Below are positions 23,203-34,251 of a stretch of 64,000 nucleotides of DNA, piece after piece; position 1 is the stretch's first letter, and the number at the start of each line of letters is the position of its first letter. The DNA is from Megalobrama amblycephala (lineage: Eukaryota; Chordata; Actinopteri; Cypriniformes; Xenocyprididae). The notes beneath the pieces are model-generated. The model ran no database searches, was not told the DNA's origin, and saw only the letters and a list, made by a program, of their open reading frames with translations. The position numbers and the translations under genes were made by a program. The stretch is taken from assembly GCF_018812025.1 (NCBI RefSeq), contig NC_063061.1, positions 36,324,366 to 36,388,365 on the forward strand, in the 5' to 3' direction.

Positions 23203-24080
23203 AATTGAACTGCTAGCAAAAGCTTGAGAGAATTGGGTGGGGCCGAGGGGCTGCTGCTGCAAATATTTGAGTGGCTCCTCCCCTAACAGATGTAATCTCA
23301 CTCCAAACTGTTGATTAAACTTGAGAGCCCTAATCTTGGTCACAACGAGCCACTTCCCTTCAGTGCACCACAGCTGGCTCTTCGCTCTGCTTATGCACTC
23401 CCACGGCCCGCTCTGTTTGCGTCTGTTGGGATATCTTTCTAAAAATCTATCTTTTTCAGACAAACTTCTGATACCGCAAATGGATTCTCACTCTACAGCA
23501 ATAAACAGACAGACAATATTCTCAGTTTCTCTCATTCTCATTTTATTACTTCTTGTAAAGGCAAAAGCTAAATACACCACTCCATGGGCCAGAATAAACA
23601 ATAGCTTGTTTGCAATAACGTGGTTCTGATGATGCACAAAATTCCTTTAAGACAAGTCATTTCACTCGGCGGTAGACATATGGCGATATTCGGTAATACG
23701 ATATATCACAATAACGAATATACACAATACTGTTACCGTGGGCACCTCAAAATACAGTGAATAATTATTTGTTATGAATTATTCTAATTTTTATATTACA
23801 TTTTAAGAATACCGTATAAAATCCACAACACCGCTGTATGTGGCGTCAAAGAGGCACGCACACTATGTAAACAAACCCAGAACGAGTGAAGATGCGCTGA
23901 ATGAAAGTGCACGTTCACTCTCTGACAGCAGAGGGCACTGATGGAACAGCAGAAGTGCAGCGGTTACCCCGGAAACCCCATTAACAAAGCTGCGGTACTA
24001 CAGTATTTAAAATGCTTCAAACAGCCATTCTTTTTTTTTTTTTTTGTATTCGCAATGTTGTTCGTCACAGCACCAAATAC

Positions 24081-24766
24081 TTAAAGGTCCCGTTCTTCGT
24101 GATCCCATGTTTCAAACTTTAGTTAGTGTGTAATGTTGTTGTTAGAGTATAAATAAAATCTGTAAAATTTTAAAGCTCAAAGTTCAATGCCAAGCGAGAT
24201 ATTTTATTTAACAGAAGTCGCCTACATCGAACGGCCAGTTTGGACTACATCCCTCTACTTCCTTCTTTAATGACGTCACTAAAACAGTTTTTTGACTAAC
24301 CTCTGCCCACAGGAATACACAAGAGTTGCGTTTGTAGAGTGTGTTTGTCGCCATGTCGTCGAAACGCTGTTATTTTCATCCCGCAGTCCAATCACCGGGT
24401 CTGATTCCGGCTCAAATTGATAGGGTAAAATTAAAGACATGTTTACAATAACACTGAGCGCGTGCATCTCCACGTTATGGTAAGAGGCGTGACCTTTCCG
24501 GGCAAGATGCGCTCAGAGCTGCTGTCAAATCACAACACAGGAACCGCTGGCACAATCAGAACTCGTTACGTATTTCTGAAGGAGGGACTTCATAGAACAA
24601 GGAAGTCATCAGCCCGTTTTTATGACAGTGGAAACAGCGGTATACAGATAAGTAAATTATGTGAAAAATACTGTGTTTTTTTACACGCGAAACATGAACA
24701 CATGTTATATTGCACACTATAAACACAATCAAAGCTTCAAAAAACCACGAAAAACAGGACCTTTAA
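24081..24766. mobile_element. TTAA-flanked DNA transposon, family E
   Basis: TTAA|AGGTCCCGTTCTTCGTG ... cacgaaaaacaggacct|TTAA. It is inserted inside a hAT-like element (23673-25421). Confidence 0.8.
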
Positions 24767-24866
24767 TATTTAAAGACTTAATAGGCTATTTATTTTCAAA
24801 CTTAAACATTTTTATATTTTAATATGGACTACAACATGCCAATGTTCTGATTATTTGTTATTGTTC

Positions 24867-25201
24867 AGTAACACTTGATGACTTAAGGCTTCGTTAGTTA
24901 ACATGTTAATTCATTATTACCAAACTGACAATGAAAAAATACTTTTATTATAGCATTTATTAGCATGTAATAGCATTTATTAATTTTAGTTCATTTCTAG
25001 TTAATGTTTATTAACATTACTAAAGTCAAAAGTTGTAATTATTACTTAATTGACCTAAAACTAACAATGATCAGTTATAATTTTTAACTAATATTAACAA
25101 CAAAAAATTACCTTCTGTAACAAATGTAGCTATTGCTCATTCTTAATCTTAGTTAATGCATTAACTAACGTTAAATAATGAGACCTTATACAGTGTTACC
25201 T
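24867..25201. mobile_element. Fold-back MITE with cagtaacact / cagtgttacctg ends
   Basis: The left end cagtaacacttgatgac and the right end gaccttatacagtgttacc are inverted, as are the inner motifs gttagttaac...ttagttaatgcattaact. It sits in the 23673-25421 element. Confidence 0.7.
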
Positions 25202-25529
25202 GTTGTCCTTTATAATTCTTTTGCACTTTAATCTGTTTGAAACATTTTACTTTATAATTTGTGTACTGCGTTAATGTATTTAAATGTAAAAGAAAAAAAG
25301 TTCTTAAACCTGTTATACTATGACAACACTTTTTTGCAACTTATGTCAATACCGTGATAATACCGTGATAAAAGCTTAAGCAATTATCGCAACATGAAAA
25401 TTTGATACCGTCACATGCCTACTTGGCGGCCATCTTTGAAATGCCTCTCGGGCATTCAAGTTCAGCTCCTATCTCTGACTGCTTCTATAGGAACCGGAGC
25501 TTCTAACGGCCGCTGCAGCGACGCGATGA

Positions 25530-25645
25530 CTTTACCGATCAGCGATTGGCTCTTATATAGAAGGCGGGACTTGTTGAAAACACGACTTAATAAAATGTTG
25601 TGAATTCTCTGTGTTGTTGTTTCACGTGTTGTTGTGGTAAGAGCG
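25530..25645 (+). promoter_or_regulatory. Promoter-like CCAAT/TATA block, probably inside a repeat
   Basis: gcgattggctcttatatag (about 25542-25560) juxtaposes an inverted CCAAT box and a TATA-like motif. A donor-like GTG|GTAAGAG follows near 25637. The sequence continues across the 23673-25421 hAT insertion, so it is older host DNA or an older transposon. No ORF downstream is convincing. Confidence 0.3.
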
Positions 25646-26364
25646 CGTCGACTGAGTTAAACATTGATTACATAACTTGTTCAAACTTCACTTGTGCATT
25701 CGCGTCATTTTGTGCAGGTAAAACTTGAATAATTTTATTAAGTAGCTATATCTGATTATTCTCATAAAGATGGTTTCGTTGAGGTAAATAACCCACAGAG
25801 CTGATTTTTAGCTAGCGCGAGCACTAAAAAGTAAGACAACATTAATATGATCCTATCAAAAACTCAAAATTCGTATGTTTTGCGTCGTTTATGGTTGCTC
25901 AAATCGTTAAAATCGAGAACCCAGAAGGTGTTTATATCGTTTACATATCTTATACCGTTTTTTATAACTTATATCGTTTTTTAACTTTAAAAGTTGTCGC
26001 CTTTAATAGTGTTTTGCGTCTGCTGATACTGAAATGAATATGGTTACCTGCTTACCTTATTTGTTTTTGACTTGGTTAAATATTCACATTCTTCATGGTA
26101 TCGTTTGCAGGGAAGAGAAGATATTTTATCCCATTGAATGATAATTTGGTGTTTTCACTTCAGTTTTGTAGTATTCCCTTCACAATGTTGATCTGGTTAC
26201 CATGAGAACAGTGTCACGCGCTGCTGCTTCAGCCGTCATATGGTAGAAAATGTCCAAATAAATAAATGTTTAACGAGCTGACAGAAGTCGATTCAACAAC
26301 AAAGACAACACTTTCAAAATGTGATTATTTTATTGAGTGATAGGGAGTGGGTTAAATCAGTGAC

Positions 26365-27046
26365 ATTTTTGATTTTCTGTCGCGATTGTGAAAAATGTCG
26401 CCATTGTAGGTCATTTATGCTGAATCGAGAATTGCAACAGGAGCTCACGTCATCGTTCAAAGAAAAAACTGGACAGTGTAATACAATTTTAACCTTTTCT
26501 ACTGTCCTAACTTAACTAGTAGAAAGACAGCACAATGAAAACAAACCCAGACTAGAACTGAACGTGGCGTGACCGCAGCTTACATTCTCTATATCTACCT
26601 CCTTGATGGCAGGAAAGTCTTTCAATTTCAAGTCACTCATCTTCATAACATAAAGATCACGTCCAACATATGTTGTGATTTTCTGTTTATACCTTTCTAA
26701 ACCAGCACAGAAAATACTTTTCTCCATCTCTTCCATTCTAATTTTCACTGCTTGCTCTCCACCGGTATTTCGCGCGTCACCAGAACCACGTGATTTCAAA
26801 CAACCTATTGCCTGTTGCACTTTTTCCCATTCCAAACAATACGAGTGACGTGTTATTCTGTAGTCTTTGGTTGAGTTCCAGTCTGGTTTGTTTATATCGT
26901 GCTTCCTTTCTGCAAATGAGTTCAGGGCAGTATTTTGTTGTCATGATTGTGAAAAATGTCACCATTGTAGGTCTGAATCGAGAACTGCAATAGGAACTCA
27001 CATCAGTGTTCAGGGAAAAAACTGGACGGTTTAATACAACTGACTG
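26365..27046. repeat. Direct repeat pair flanking an unrecognised minus-strand frame
   Basis: About 110 bp (gattgtgaaaaatgtcgcca ... aaaaaactggacagt) at 26380-26495 is repeated at 26945-27040. The middle segment (26512-26930) contains two overlapping minus-strand frames. Confidence 0.6.
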
Positions 27047-27052
27047 AACCAC
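26512..27052 (-). pseudogene. Unrecognised minus-strand ORFs, one with a P-loop-like GKSATGN
   Basis: One frame (26512-26835) encodes 107 residues without recognised domains. The overlapping frame (26777-27052) contains SLVLFGMGKSATGNRLF, which resembles the G1 loop of GIMAP/AIG1 GTPases (GKTGxGKSATGN) but is one or two residues short, and no further G motifs follow. Probably a decayed fragment or coincidence; inside repeat DNA. Confidence 0.2.
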
Positions 27053-27290
27053 TGCCTATCACTCAATGAAATATTCTCATTGCTAAGTGTTTTTGAAAGT
27101 TTTGTATTTTGTTTGGTTTAATAATTAACATTGCATTTGCGAGTATGACTCTCACTCGGCTTGTGAATGTGTATAACTTGCACGTAGCCACTTTAAAACT
27201 GTTCACGAGCTTCTATGGGTTTGATTTTGGTTGTCATTTGTTGAATGATGAAGGTGAAGAGAAGATTAATGTTTATGTTTTAAAGGTGCA

Positions 27291-27621
27291 TGTAACGAAG
27301 TTCGTCAATACGGGAAGAAGGAGGCGGGAACCGGCGAACATTCAACAAAACTTTAATTAGAAATAAACAAAGAACAAAATGAAAGTAATGCCGGCAGACC
27401 CTCGCGGACGTCTGCCGGCCACACAAACATAATAAAACATAACATAAAGTCCAGGCCTGGTCCTCTCTCGTCCTTCGCTGATGTCGCTCCTCCTTTTATG
27501 CCTCCGGAGCTCCTCCGTGAGAGACTCGAGGCCGGCACGCCTCGCAGGTGACGCTCATTATCACTCGCGTCACCGGCCTCGCTCCGTTCCCTCACGGCTC
27601 TCGCCCGCCCTGCTCGTCACA
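27291..27621 (-). mobile_element. Solo LTR of a retrotransposon, 331 bp, with 5-bp target duplication
   Basis: On the minus strand it starts TGTGACGAGCAGG and ends CTTCGTTACA (TG...CA). GTGCA is present on both sides (27286-27290 and 27622-27626). It has a TATA-like CATAAAAGG (27494-27502, complement) and ATTAAA as a possible polyadenylation signal near 27352. It is GC- and CpG-rich unlike its surroundings. The family (Gypsy-like or other) cannot be fixed without internal sequence. Confidence 0.88.
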
Positions 27622-28401
27622 GTGCACTATGTAGTTTTTCCATCCGCTAGGGGGCGCCTATTCAAAACAAAGGCGTAGCTTGATGACGCCAAGTTTGAGA
27701 GCGGAATCTTGGGACATGTGGTCTTCACCTCACAGCCGGTGGAATAAATTGGGATAGGACTCGGGAAGAAATCATGTTCATGGATGCGATTGTTAACATT
27801 ACTGTAGTATGGAGCAGAGCAGGACCGAGTGTTGTGGAGCTGAGACGAACTTTTATTATGCCTCAGTCGCCGCTTCTGCTTCTTCTGGTCATGAGTATTT
27901 GCAAAGAACAAATACTGACAAGAAGTGAAACTCAATAGAAAGTTCCATAGAAACACCGGCGCGGCCCTGCATTTCCGCCATTTTGGGGTGAAAGTGACTC
28001 GGCAGTCCGCTAGTTTCTATGGCAATAGCAGCTGCTTTGTTAAAAAAAACGTACATTAAAGCTGAAATCCAACCTGAATTATCAGAACACAGAATAACAT
28101 ACAATCACTAGTGATCATCAAATCCTTTTAACAGTTTATTTTAGACTTTGTGTTTAAGTCTTCCACTTTTTTTCATAAAAACTTTGCTCTCTAGAAACCC
28201 AGTCAGGATGCATCAGAAAAATTGGGAATGTTGGACAATAAATATATAACAGCTTGACAGTAATCTCTTTTTGCAGTGTTGGGTGGGCGTTGGGGCTTGA
28301 GCCCCTGCACCTTTGAACGCGAAAGTGAAAGTGCCCTTTGTGGTCGCATGGCGGTTGCATTTCTACAGCGGGAGAACAACTTAGGCATCCATCCCCTAGG
28401 C

Positions 28402-28573
28402 CAGTGTTTCTCAACCCTGGTCCTGAAGGACCCCCAACACTGCAGGTTTTGTCATTCTCCCTAATTAAACACACCTGATTCAACTCATCAGCTCATTAGA
28501 AGATGTCAGACAGAGGAGACTTTCAAAATGTGCAGTGTTGGGGGTCCTCCAGGACCAGGGTTGAGAAACACTG
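28402..28573. mobile_element. hAT-like MITE with perfect 8-bp target duplication
   Basis: CAGTGTTTCTCAACCCTGGT at the left and its complement at the right, 172 bp. CCCTAGGC is repeated exactly at 28394-28401 and 28574-28581. Confidence 0.93.
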
Positions 28574-28854
28574 CCCTAGGCTGTTCTCTCAAACACTCGC
28601 TCGGCGGCTGCTGTGAGACACTTGTTGCACAATGCATTAAGCTAGATCGATTTTAGAATATCATATTAAATGCTGGATGGCTTGTGTTGATAAATGGCAA
28701 TTAATTTTAAAACGTATTATATGATGGAGAAAATGCTGTATTACTGTTACTAAAAATAAAGCTGCATCTGATGATGCTATGTTAGCTACTTCACAAAATA
28801 GTGTTTTTCTCTGAGGCATGGTAAAGCATGGTACTCACGAAAAAAAAAATTGAT

Positions 28855-29196
28855 TTAAAGGTGCTAAAGAGGATGTTTTGTTTTATACATTTTTGCAATA
28901 TTACTTGAAACTGTCTTTACTAACTGATAAAAGACTATTTATTAGGTGCACTGAAAGGAATAATATTAATATACATCATCTGTGCACGAGGTAGGGCCTT
29001 AAAAACATCAGCCAATTGTTTACGCGATCATTGCGTAAACGATTGGCCCTCTGGCTTGTCAATCACTGCCGTGACGTTCCTTGTGAGAGACGTGCGAGCC
29101 GTTCCCTCGAAATTCTTACGCATGCGCTCATTTCAAAAACTCACTAACAGTCTTTGGATTCTCAGTCGACGAAAAGATCCTCTTTAGCACCTTTAA
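28855..29196. mobile_element. TTAA-flanked nonautonomous DNA transposon, family A (copy 2)
   Basis: The same AGGTGCTAAAGAGGAT terminal repeats and TTAA on both sides as the copy at 18742, but inverted and shortened internally. It is nested within a larger TTAA element (27280-29468). Confidence 0.85.
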
Positions 29197-29739
29197 GACT
29201 AAACGTGTTAAACTATACAACAATTCGTTGTAAATATTAAACATGTAAATATTAAAGCGTCTTTGGTGTTTCCGTGGTTTCTACAAAATCAAACCGGAAA
29301 CCGAGGGTAAAACGGGTATGACGCGATTGACAGGCGACTCCTCACACGTCCCGGAGCCTTGGTTAAAATTGCAATTTTCTCACGATTTACAAATAGTTGC
29401 AAACATTTGGGATATTGTAAGTACTCAAGTGAACAAAACTGCAAACATTTTACATATTGCACCTTTAACTTCTTAATTATATTTTTATAGAAATCATATA
29501 CTTTTGAGTGAAGATTGAAAATGCAGATGTTTTTCTTGATTATAATCAATCATTTAATCAGTTATATTTTAATCATTTATTGTTTTATGTTTTTATGGCA
29601 AATGTACACTGTCTCTCTCATGAAAAGCCTTTTAAGGGTTCCAGTGTGTTTTTCTGCAGCCGCATATGCACAGTGTCTTAAGTTTCCATTGGCATATGTA
29701 CATACAAGGGTGATAAAGTGCATATATTTTTAAAAGGCC

Positions 29740-30465
29740 TTGTCTGCAGAAGTAGACGTGTGCATGGGTCAAAGAGTACATTATAGGTCTTTGTTTTCAC
29801 AGATGTATCTTATTTCCACGATAAGGGGAACCAATACCTTATTTGTCCATCTCATGTCTAGTACCACTGTCAGACTCTACTTTGGACCTGCTGTGACTCA
29901 TTCAAGTGTATTATTTTTGATTCGCTTTAATGGCTCTTTACCAGTGGTTTACTGGTGTTGGTTACGCCCAAAAGAGGAACTCGCTGATGTCTAGCTTTAA
30001 GGTATAAGAAGGTCTCTTTTCTCGTGTATGTCTTAGTCTCGTTCTGACATCTTCTCAGTCGTGACTCAATTTCTTGCTCTTTGCACCAACGAGATCTCGT
30101 CAAACTTTATTCTTCATAGGCAAGATCATTTCACTCAGACTTATAGATTATACTTAGATTTTTGATTAAGATTATATTTAGATTGGGTTAAGATCTTACT
30201 AACATTTTTCTTTGATAATATTGGAAGTTGATTGATAACTCTTTGTATTATTCTGTCATGATCAATTTCATTTTTTAAATTTACATTTTTATAATTCCAA
30301 ATTCATTTGTTTATCATTTATTTTCTGATTATATTTTGACAAGCAATAAAAATAAATGTAATCACCTGACCTTGGATCTCCTAATTGTTAAATGTTGAAA
30401 TAAATACAAAAAATACAGTGTATCGTGTCCGTCCGCTGAATGTGAGCCACCAATTCTCCTCCTTG
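29740..30465 (+). mobile_element. LTR-like segment with TATA and polyadenylation motifs (uncertain)
   Basis: ggtataagaaggtctc (about 30000), a pyrimidine-rich transcribed-looking stretch, and aataaaaataaa (about 30345) are ordered as in a retroviral-type LTR U3-R-U5. No clear TG...CA ends or target duplication were found. Confidence 0.25.
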
Positions 30466-30948
30466 GCCATATGGGAAAGTGAATATTTAAAAAGACATTA
30501 ACCAGATCAACATTGTGAATGGAATTCTTCAAAACTTGAGTGAAAACACCAAATGATCATGCAATGGGACAAAATATCTTCTCTTCCCGGCAAACGAAAG
30601 AATGAAGAAATGAAGAATGTGAATATTTAACCAAGTCGGCTATTTCACGAAGTAAAAATGGAATATTTTCTTAGCAATAGTCAATCAGATATCGTCTTGT
30701 TTCAAAAGGTGGCTTTTCTCTGCCCCAATCATAAAATAAGCGTTATCTCCGGTCTCTGGAATTGCCAGCTTTGGCAGAGAGTACCATTTAGACAATTTCT
30801 ATTAAATGGAATATGATACATTTTACACAGATTTCATTCAAGCCATTATTTAGACATAAATTAGAGATTTAAATGCATTCCAAACACAAAATACCTTCAT
30901 TCAACAATTCAAAAGTTATCACATTTACATGAATTGTGGGTGTTCTAA

Positions 30949-32636
30949 CCCAGGTGAAAAAAAGTACATTTCAATAATGTACTTAAAGGGTTAGTTCACC
31001 CAAAAATGAAAATTCTGTCATTAATGACTCACCCTCATGTCGTTCCAAACCCGTAAGACCTCCGTTCATCTTTGGAACAAAGTTTAAGATATTTTAGATT
31101 TAGTCCGAGAACTTTCTGTCCCTCCATTGAAAATGTACGTACGGTAGACTGTCCATGTCCAGAAAGGTAATAAAACATCATCAAAGTAGTCCATGTGACA
31201 TCAGAGGGTTAGTTAGAATTTGTTGAAGCATCGAAAATACATTTTGGTCCAAAAATAACAAAAACTACGACTTTATTCAGCATTGTCTTCTCTTCCGGAA
31301 TCCTTTCCATTGAACTGATTCCCTTGAATTGATTCCATTGAATTGTTTCCATTGAATCTTTTCATCTGTCGGTGTTGGTAATGCACTTTTACGTCGCCGT
31401 GGTTGTTTTTGGCGATTAGGACATCCGCGGCATTTTGAAGCATCGAAAATACATTTTGGTCCAAAAATAACAAAAACTACGACTTTATTCAGCATTGTCT
31501 TCTCTTCCGGGTCTGTTGTCAATTCACGTTCACGACTCCGCTTCTTCTGCTTTCCTGTTTTACGGCAGCTGGCATCCAGCTTATTGGTGCATTACCGCCC
31601 CCTTCTGCTCTGGAGTGTGGTTCATGACTCCGCAGTGACGCTATCTGGTGCGCCCGAGCTTCGATGACAGTCTGAGGGAGACGCACGCTGTATTCAAGCT
31701 ATTCTACATTGTATTTTGGTATTGCTATATTTTTTAAAATGGTGCATAAGTGTGCATGTCACGGATGTCCTAATCGCCAAAAACAACAACGTAAAAGTGC
31801 ATTACCAACACCGACAGATGAAAGGATTCAATGGAATCAATTCAATGGAATCGATTCAATGGAAAGGATTCCGGAAGAGAAGACAATGCTGAATAAAGTC
31901 GTAGTTTTTGTTATTTTTGGACCAAAATGTATTTTCGATGCTTCAACAAATTCTAACTGACCCTCTGATGTCACATGGACTACTTTGATGATGTTTTTAT
32001 TACCTTTCTGGACATGGACAGTCTACCGTACATACATTTTCAATGGAGGGACAGAAAGTTCTCGGACTAAATCTAAAATATCTTAAACTGTGTTCCGAAG
32101 ATGAACGGAGGTCTTACGGGTTTGGAACGACATGAGGGTGAGTCATTAATGACATAATTTTCATATCTGGGTGAACTAACCCTTTAAAGTGCTTTATTTT
32201 CGAACACTAATTTTGTACTTAATATACTAAAAATTCTTATTTAGTACTTCTTAAGATCATCTTACGAACATCTAAGTGTACTCAACTGTGCTATCTTGAG
32301 ACACCATGAAATATGAACTAAAATGTGCTTTTAATACACTATCTCTATATTTAAAAAATATATTTAGTTACCACTTGTAGTACACTATGGGTTCAAATGT
32401 ACTATAAGTGGCATCTAAATACATTTTTTAAATATAGAGATAGTATATTAAAAGCACATTTTAGTTCATATTTCATGGTGTCTCAAGATAGCACAGTTGT
32501 AGATGTTCTTAAGATTATCTTAAGAAGTACTAAAGAAGAATTTTTAGTATATTAAGTACAAAATTAGTGCATGAAAATAGAGCACTTGAAGTACATTATA
32601 GAAATGTACTTTTTTTTTTTTTTTTTTTTACCTGGG
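30949..32636. mobile_element. Palindromic element (outer) split by family C insertion
   Basis: The left end cccaggtgaaaaaaagtac and the right end (complement) cccaggtaaaaaa...agtac are inverted. The interior is a long palindrome (32188-32595). Removing the 30983-32187 insert rejoins aatgtacttaaagtgct, mirrored by agcacttgaagtacatt on the right. Confidence 0.88.
30983..32187. mobile_element. TTAA-flanked DNA transposon, family C (copy 2), long inverted arms
   Basis: TTAA|AGGGTTAGTTCACCC ... gggtgaactaaccct|TTAA. The two arms are long inverted copies of each other and the interior has an extra direct copy (31222-31310 resembles 31437-31512). It is inserted into a TTAA inside another palindromic element (30949-32636). 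Confidence 0.9.
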
Positions 32637-33263
32637 AAAGCATAACTGGTTACAGGTAGTATGTGTGGACATGATATAAAATTGATGCAGTTGAAAGATG
32701 TTTGATCAGTCCATTTCAAATGGTTTGGAACAGTTTTAGTTGTGGAAACTTTGTTTTAGTTGTTTTTTCTGTAAAGTTAGGTCACTCAGAGGCCTGCATT
32801 GTTTCTCTGTCTCTTTTGATCTGGAGATCAAACACTCTTTATCTTCTGGTGACCATTTGGTTGCTACAAATAGCTTAAGTTTGTCACGTCTCCTTCAGTC
32901 AGGAAGCATGGGTGCCATAAAAGGGTTATTCTGTAGACAGACTGGAGCCGAAAATTAGGTTCTCTGAGCTTGGGTTTCTGGAATTATGTTTTGAAAGAAT
33001 CATCTGAATGATTCATCCCACTGCGCAATGTGACGTCGGAGTGACGTCTTATTCATGTCATTTTTGGACGTCCAAATTCAGTCCATTGAAGGGGTTGTTT
33101 TGTAACGCCAGGCGACGTCTTTTTTCGACGTCTTCCTTCACGTCTAATGTTAACGTCCGTGGGACCTCCGTGTAAGGGCTATTTATAGTCCAAATGTGGT
33201 CGTTTGTGGACGTCTTTTCAACATCAAATTTAGACTTATTTTGGACGTCGTTTTTATAACTTC

Positions 33264-33498
33264 TATAACTGTGGTCCCATGTTTCCAGAGGGTGGAGGAC
33301 ATGCTTTCTGTGCCAGTTAATTTTCCTCTAGCTTTGTTTGGCTCAACTTCTAGTTTCAACAGGAAATGCATTACACCTTGGTATGCATCTCTCTTCCTGT
33401 TGAATCTAGCTGTTGAGCCAAACAAAGCTAGAGGAAGATTAACTGGCACAGAAAACATGTCCTCCACCCTCTGGAAACATGGGACTACATACAACACT
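33264..33498. mobile_element. Palindromic MITE
   Basis: gtcccatgtttccagagggt ... ctagctttgtttggctcaac is mirrored by gttgagccaaacaaagctag ... accctctggaaacatgggac. Overlapping ORFs on both strands arise from the palindrome. Confidence 0.8.
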
Positions 33499-34028
33499 AC
33501 AGTTATACAAATAAATCACAATTCAATATCACCATTTTCATCTTTATTCAAAAATAAATGCAGCGATGCCAGCGATGCAGGCTGAAAAGCTGTGCCGTCA
33601 TTTTGCAATGGTTGAACACTCGCGCGAAATGCCTGTCGTGTTGCCTCGGCCAATCAGAGTGGCGTTTACTGGTTGGGTTATGATGATGTGCTGCCTCGAC
33701 CAATCAGAGTGATGTTGACTGGTTTTTGTCTCTTTGGTTGAAGTCCAAAGCCCTCACCTGTCCTTTAGCTGCCGTTGGTTCTTTTTAAATTAGAAATAAG
33801 GAGGATAGGCCTAATATATGCTACCATGAAATTATTTTCTGAACTATAATTTCCCACAAATTGCATTTCCAAATAAATAAACAGATACGTGCAAAAATAC
33901 ATGTATGCATAAAGAAATAACTTGATTAGGCTACTTTAAATAAACCAGTTAAAGAAAAAACATGGCCTGAATAAATAAATAGGCATTCACATAATAAATC
34001 ATGTTTGTTTCTAAATAATCTGTGTGTG

Positions 34029-34246
34029 AAGAGTTCAGACGCAAAAGCCTCTAAGTGCCATCTGAAATTCTTCTAGAATGATCATTTTTGTATAGTTAAG
34101 TACTTTCACTTAAATGACAATTAATAGGTAATTTGCATTGCCATTTAAGTGAAATTATTGAACTTAAATATACAAGCTTGATAAAAAAGATCATTCTAGA
34201 AGAAAATTTCAGATGGCACTTAGAGGCTTTTGCATCTGAACTCTTC
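34029..34246. mobile_element. Palindromic MITE
   Basis: gaagagttcagacgcaaaag ... tctagaatgatc is mirrored by gatcattctagaag ... gcatctgaactcttca. About 218 bp. Confidence 0.85.
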
Positions 34247-34251
34247 ATGTA

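Larger units (their letters stand above)
23673..25421. mobile_element. hAT-like element hosting two further insertions
   Basis: Left end TAGACATATGGCGATATT, right end gataccgtcacatgccta; flanking 8-mers CTCGGCGG and CTTGGCGG match 7 of 8. Inside are a TTAA family E element (24081-24766) and a fold-back element (24867-25201). No transposase ORF. Confidence 0.8.
27280..29468. mobile_element. TTAA-flanked transposon, family F, carrying three insertions
   Basis: Left end TTAA|AGGTGCA, resumed after the solo LTR as ctatgtagtttttcc; right end acatattgcacct|TTAA. Inside are the solo LTR (27291-27621), a hAT MITE (28402-28573) and a family A element (28855-29196). Confidence 0.75.
26070..30632. mobile_element. 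Long inverted-repeat element with nested insertions
   Basis: The arm at about 26070-26205 (ggttaaatattcacattctt, gggaagagaagatatttt, acaatgttgatctggtta) is present inverted at about 30499-30632. Between them lie a TTAA element with three insertions of its own and LTR-like sequence. The outer limits were not determined. Confidence 0.7.

Noticed and set aside
27353..27678. ORFs in the GC-rich block near 27.5 kb
   Set aside because: The block is a solo LTR with TG...CA ends and a 5-bp duplication; frames are incidental to high GC.
31273..31960. ORFs with PEEKTMLNKVVVFVIFGPKC on both arms
   Set aside because: They repeat because of the inverted and direct copies inside a family C transposon; no transposase motif is present.
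33183..33585. Overlapping 100-130 codon frames on both strands
   Set aside because: Products of a palindromic MITE; both strands read the same sequence.
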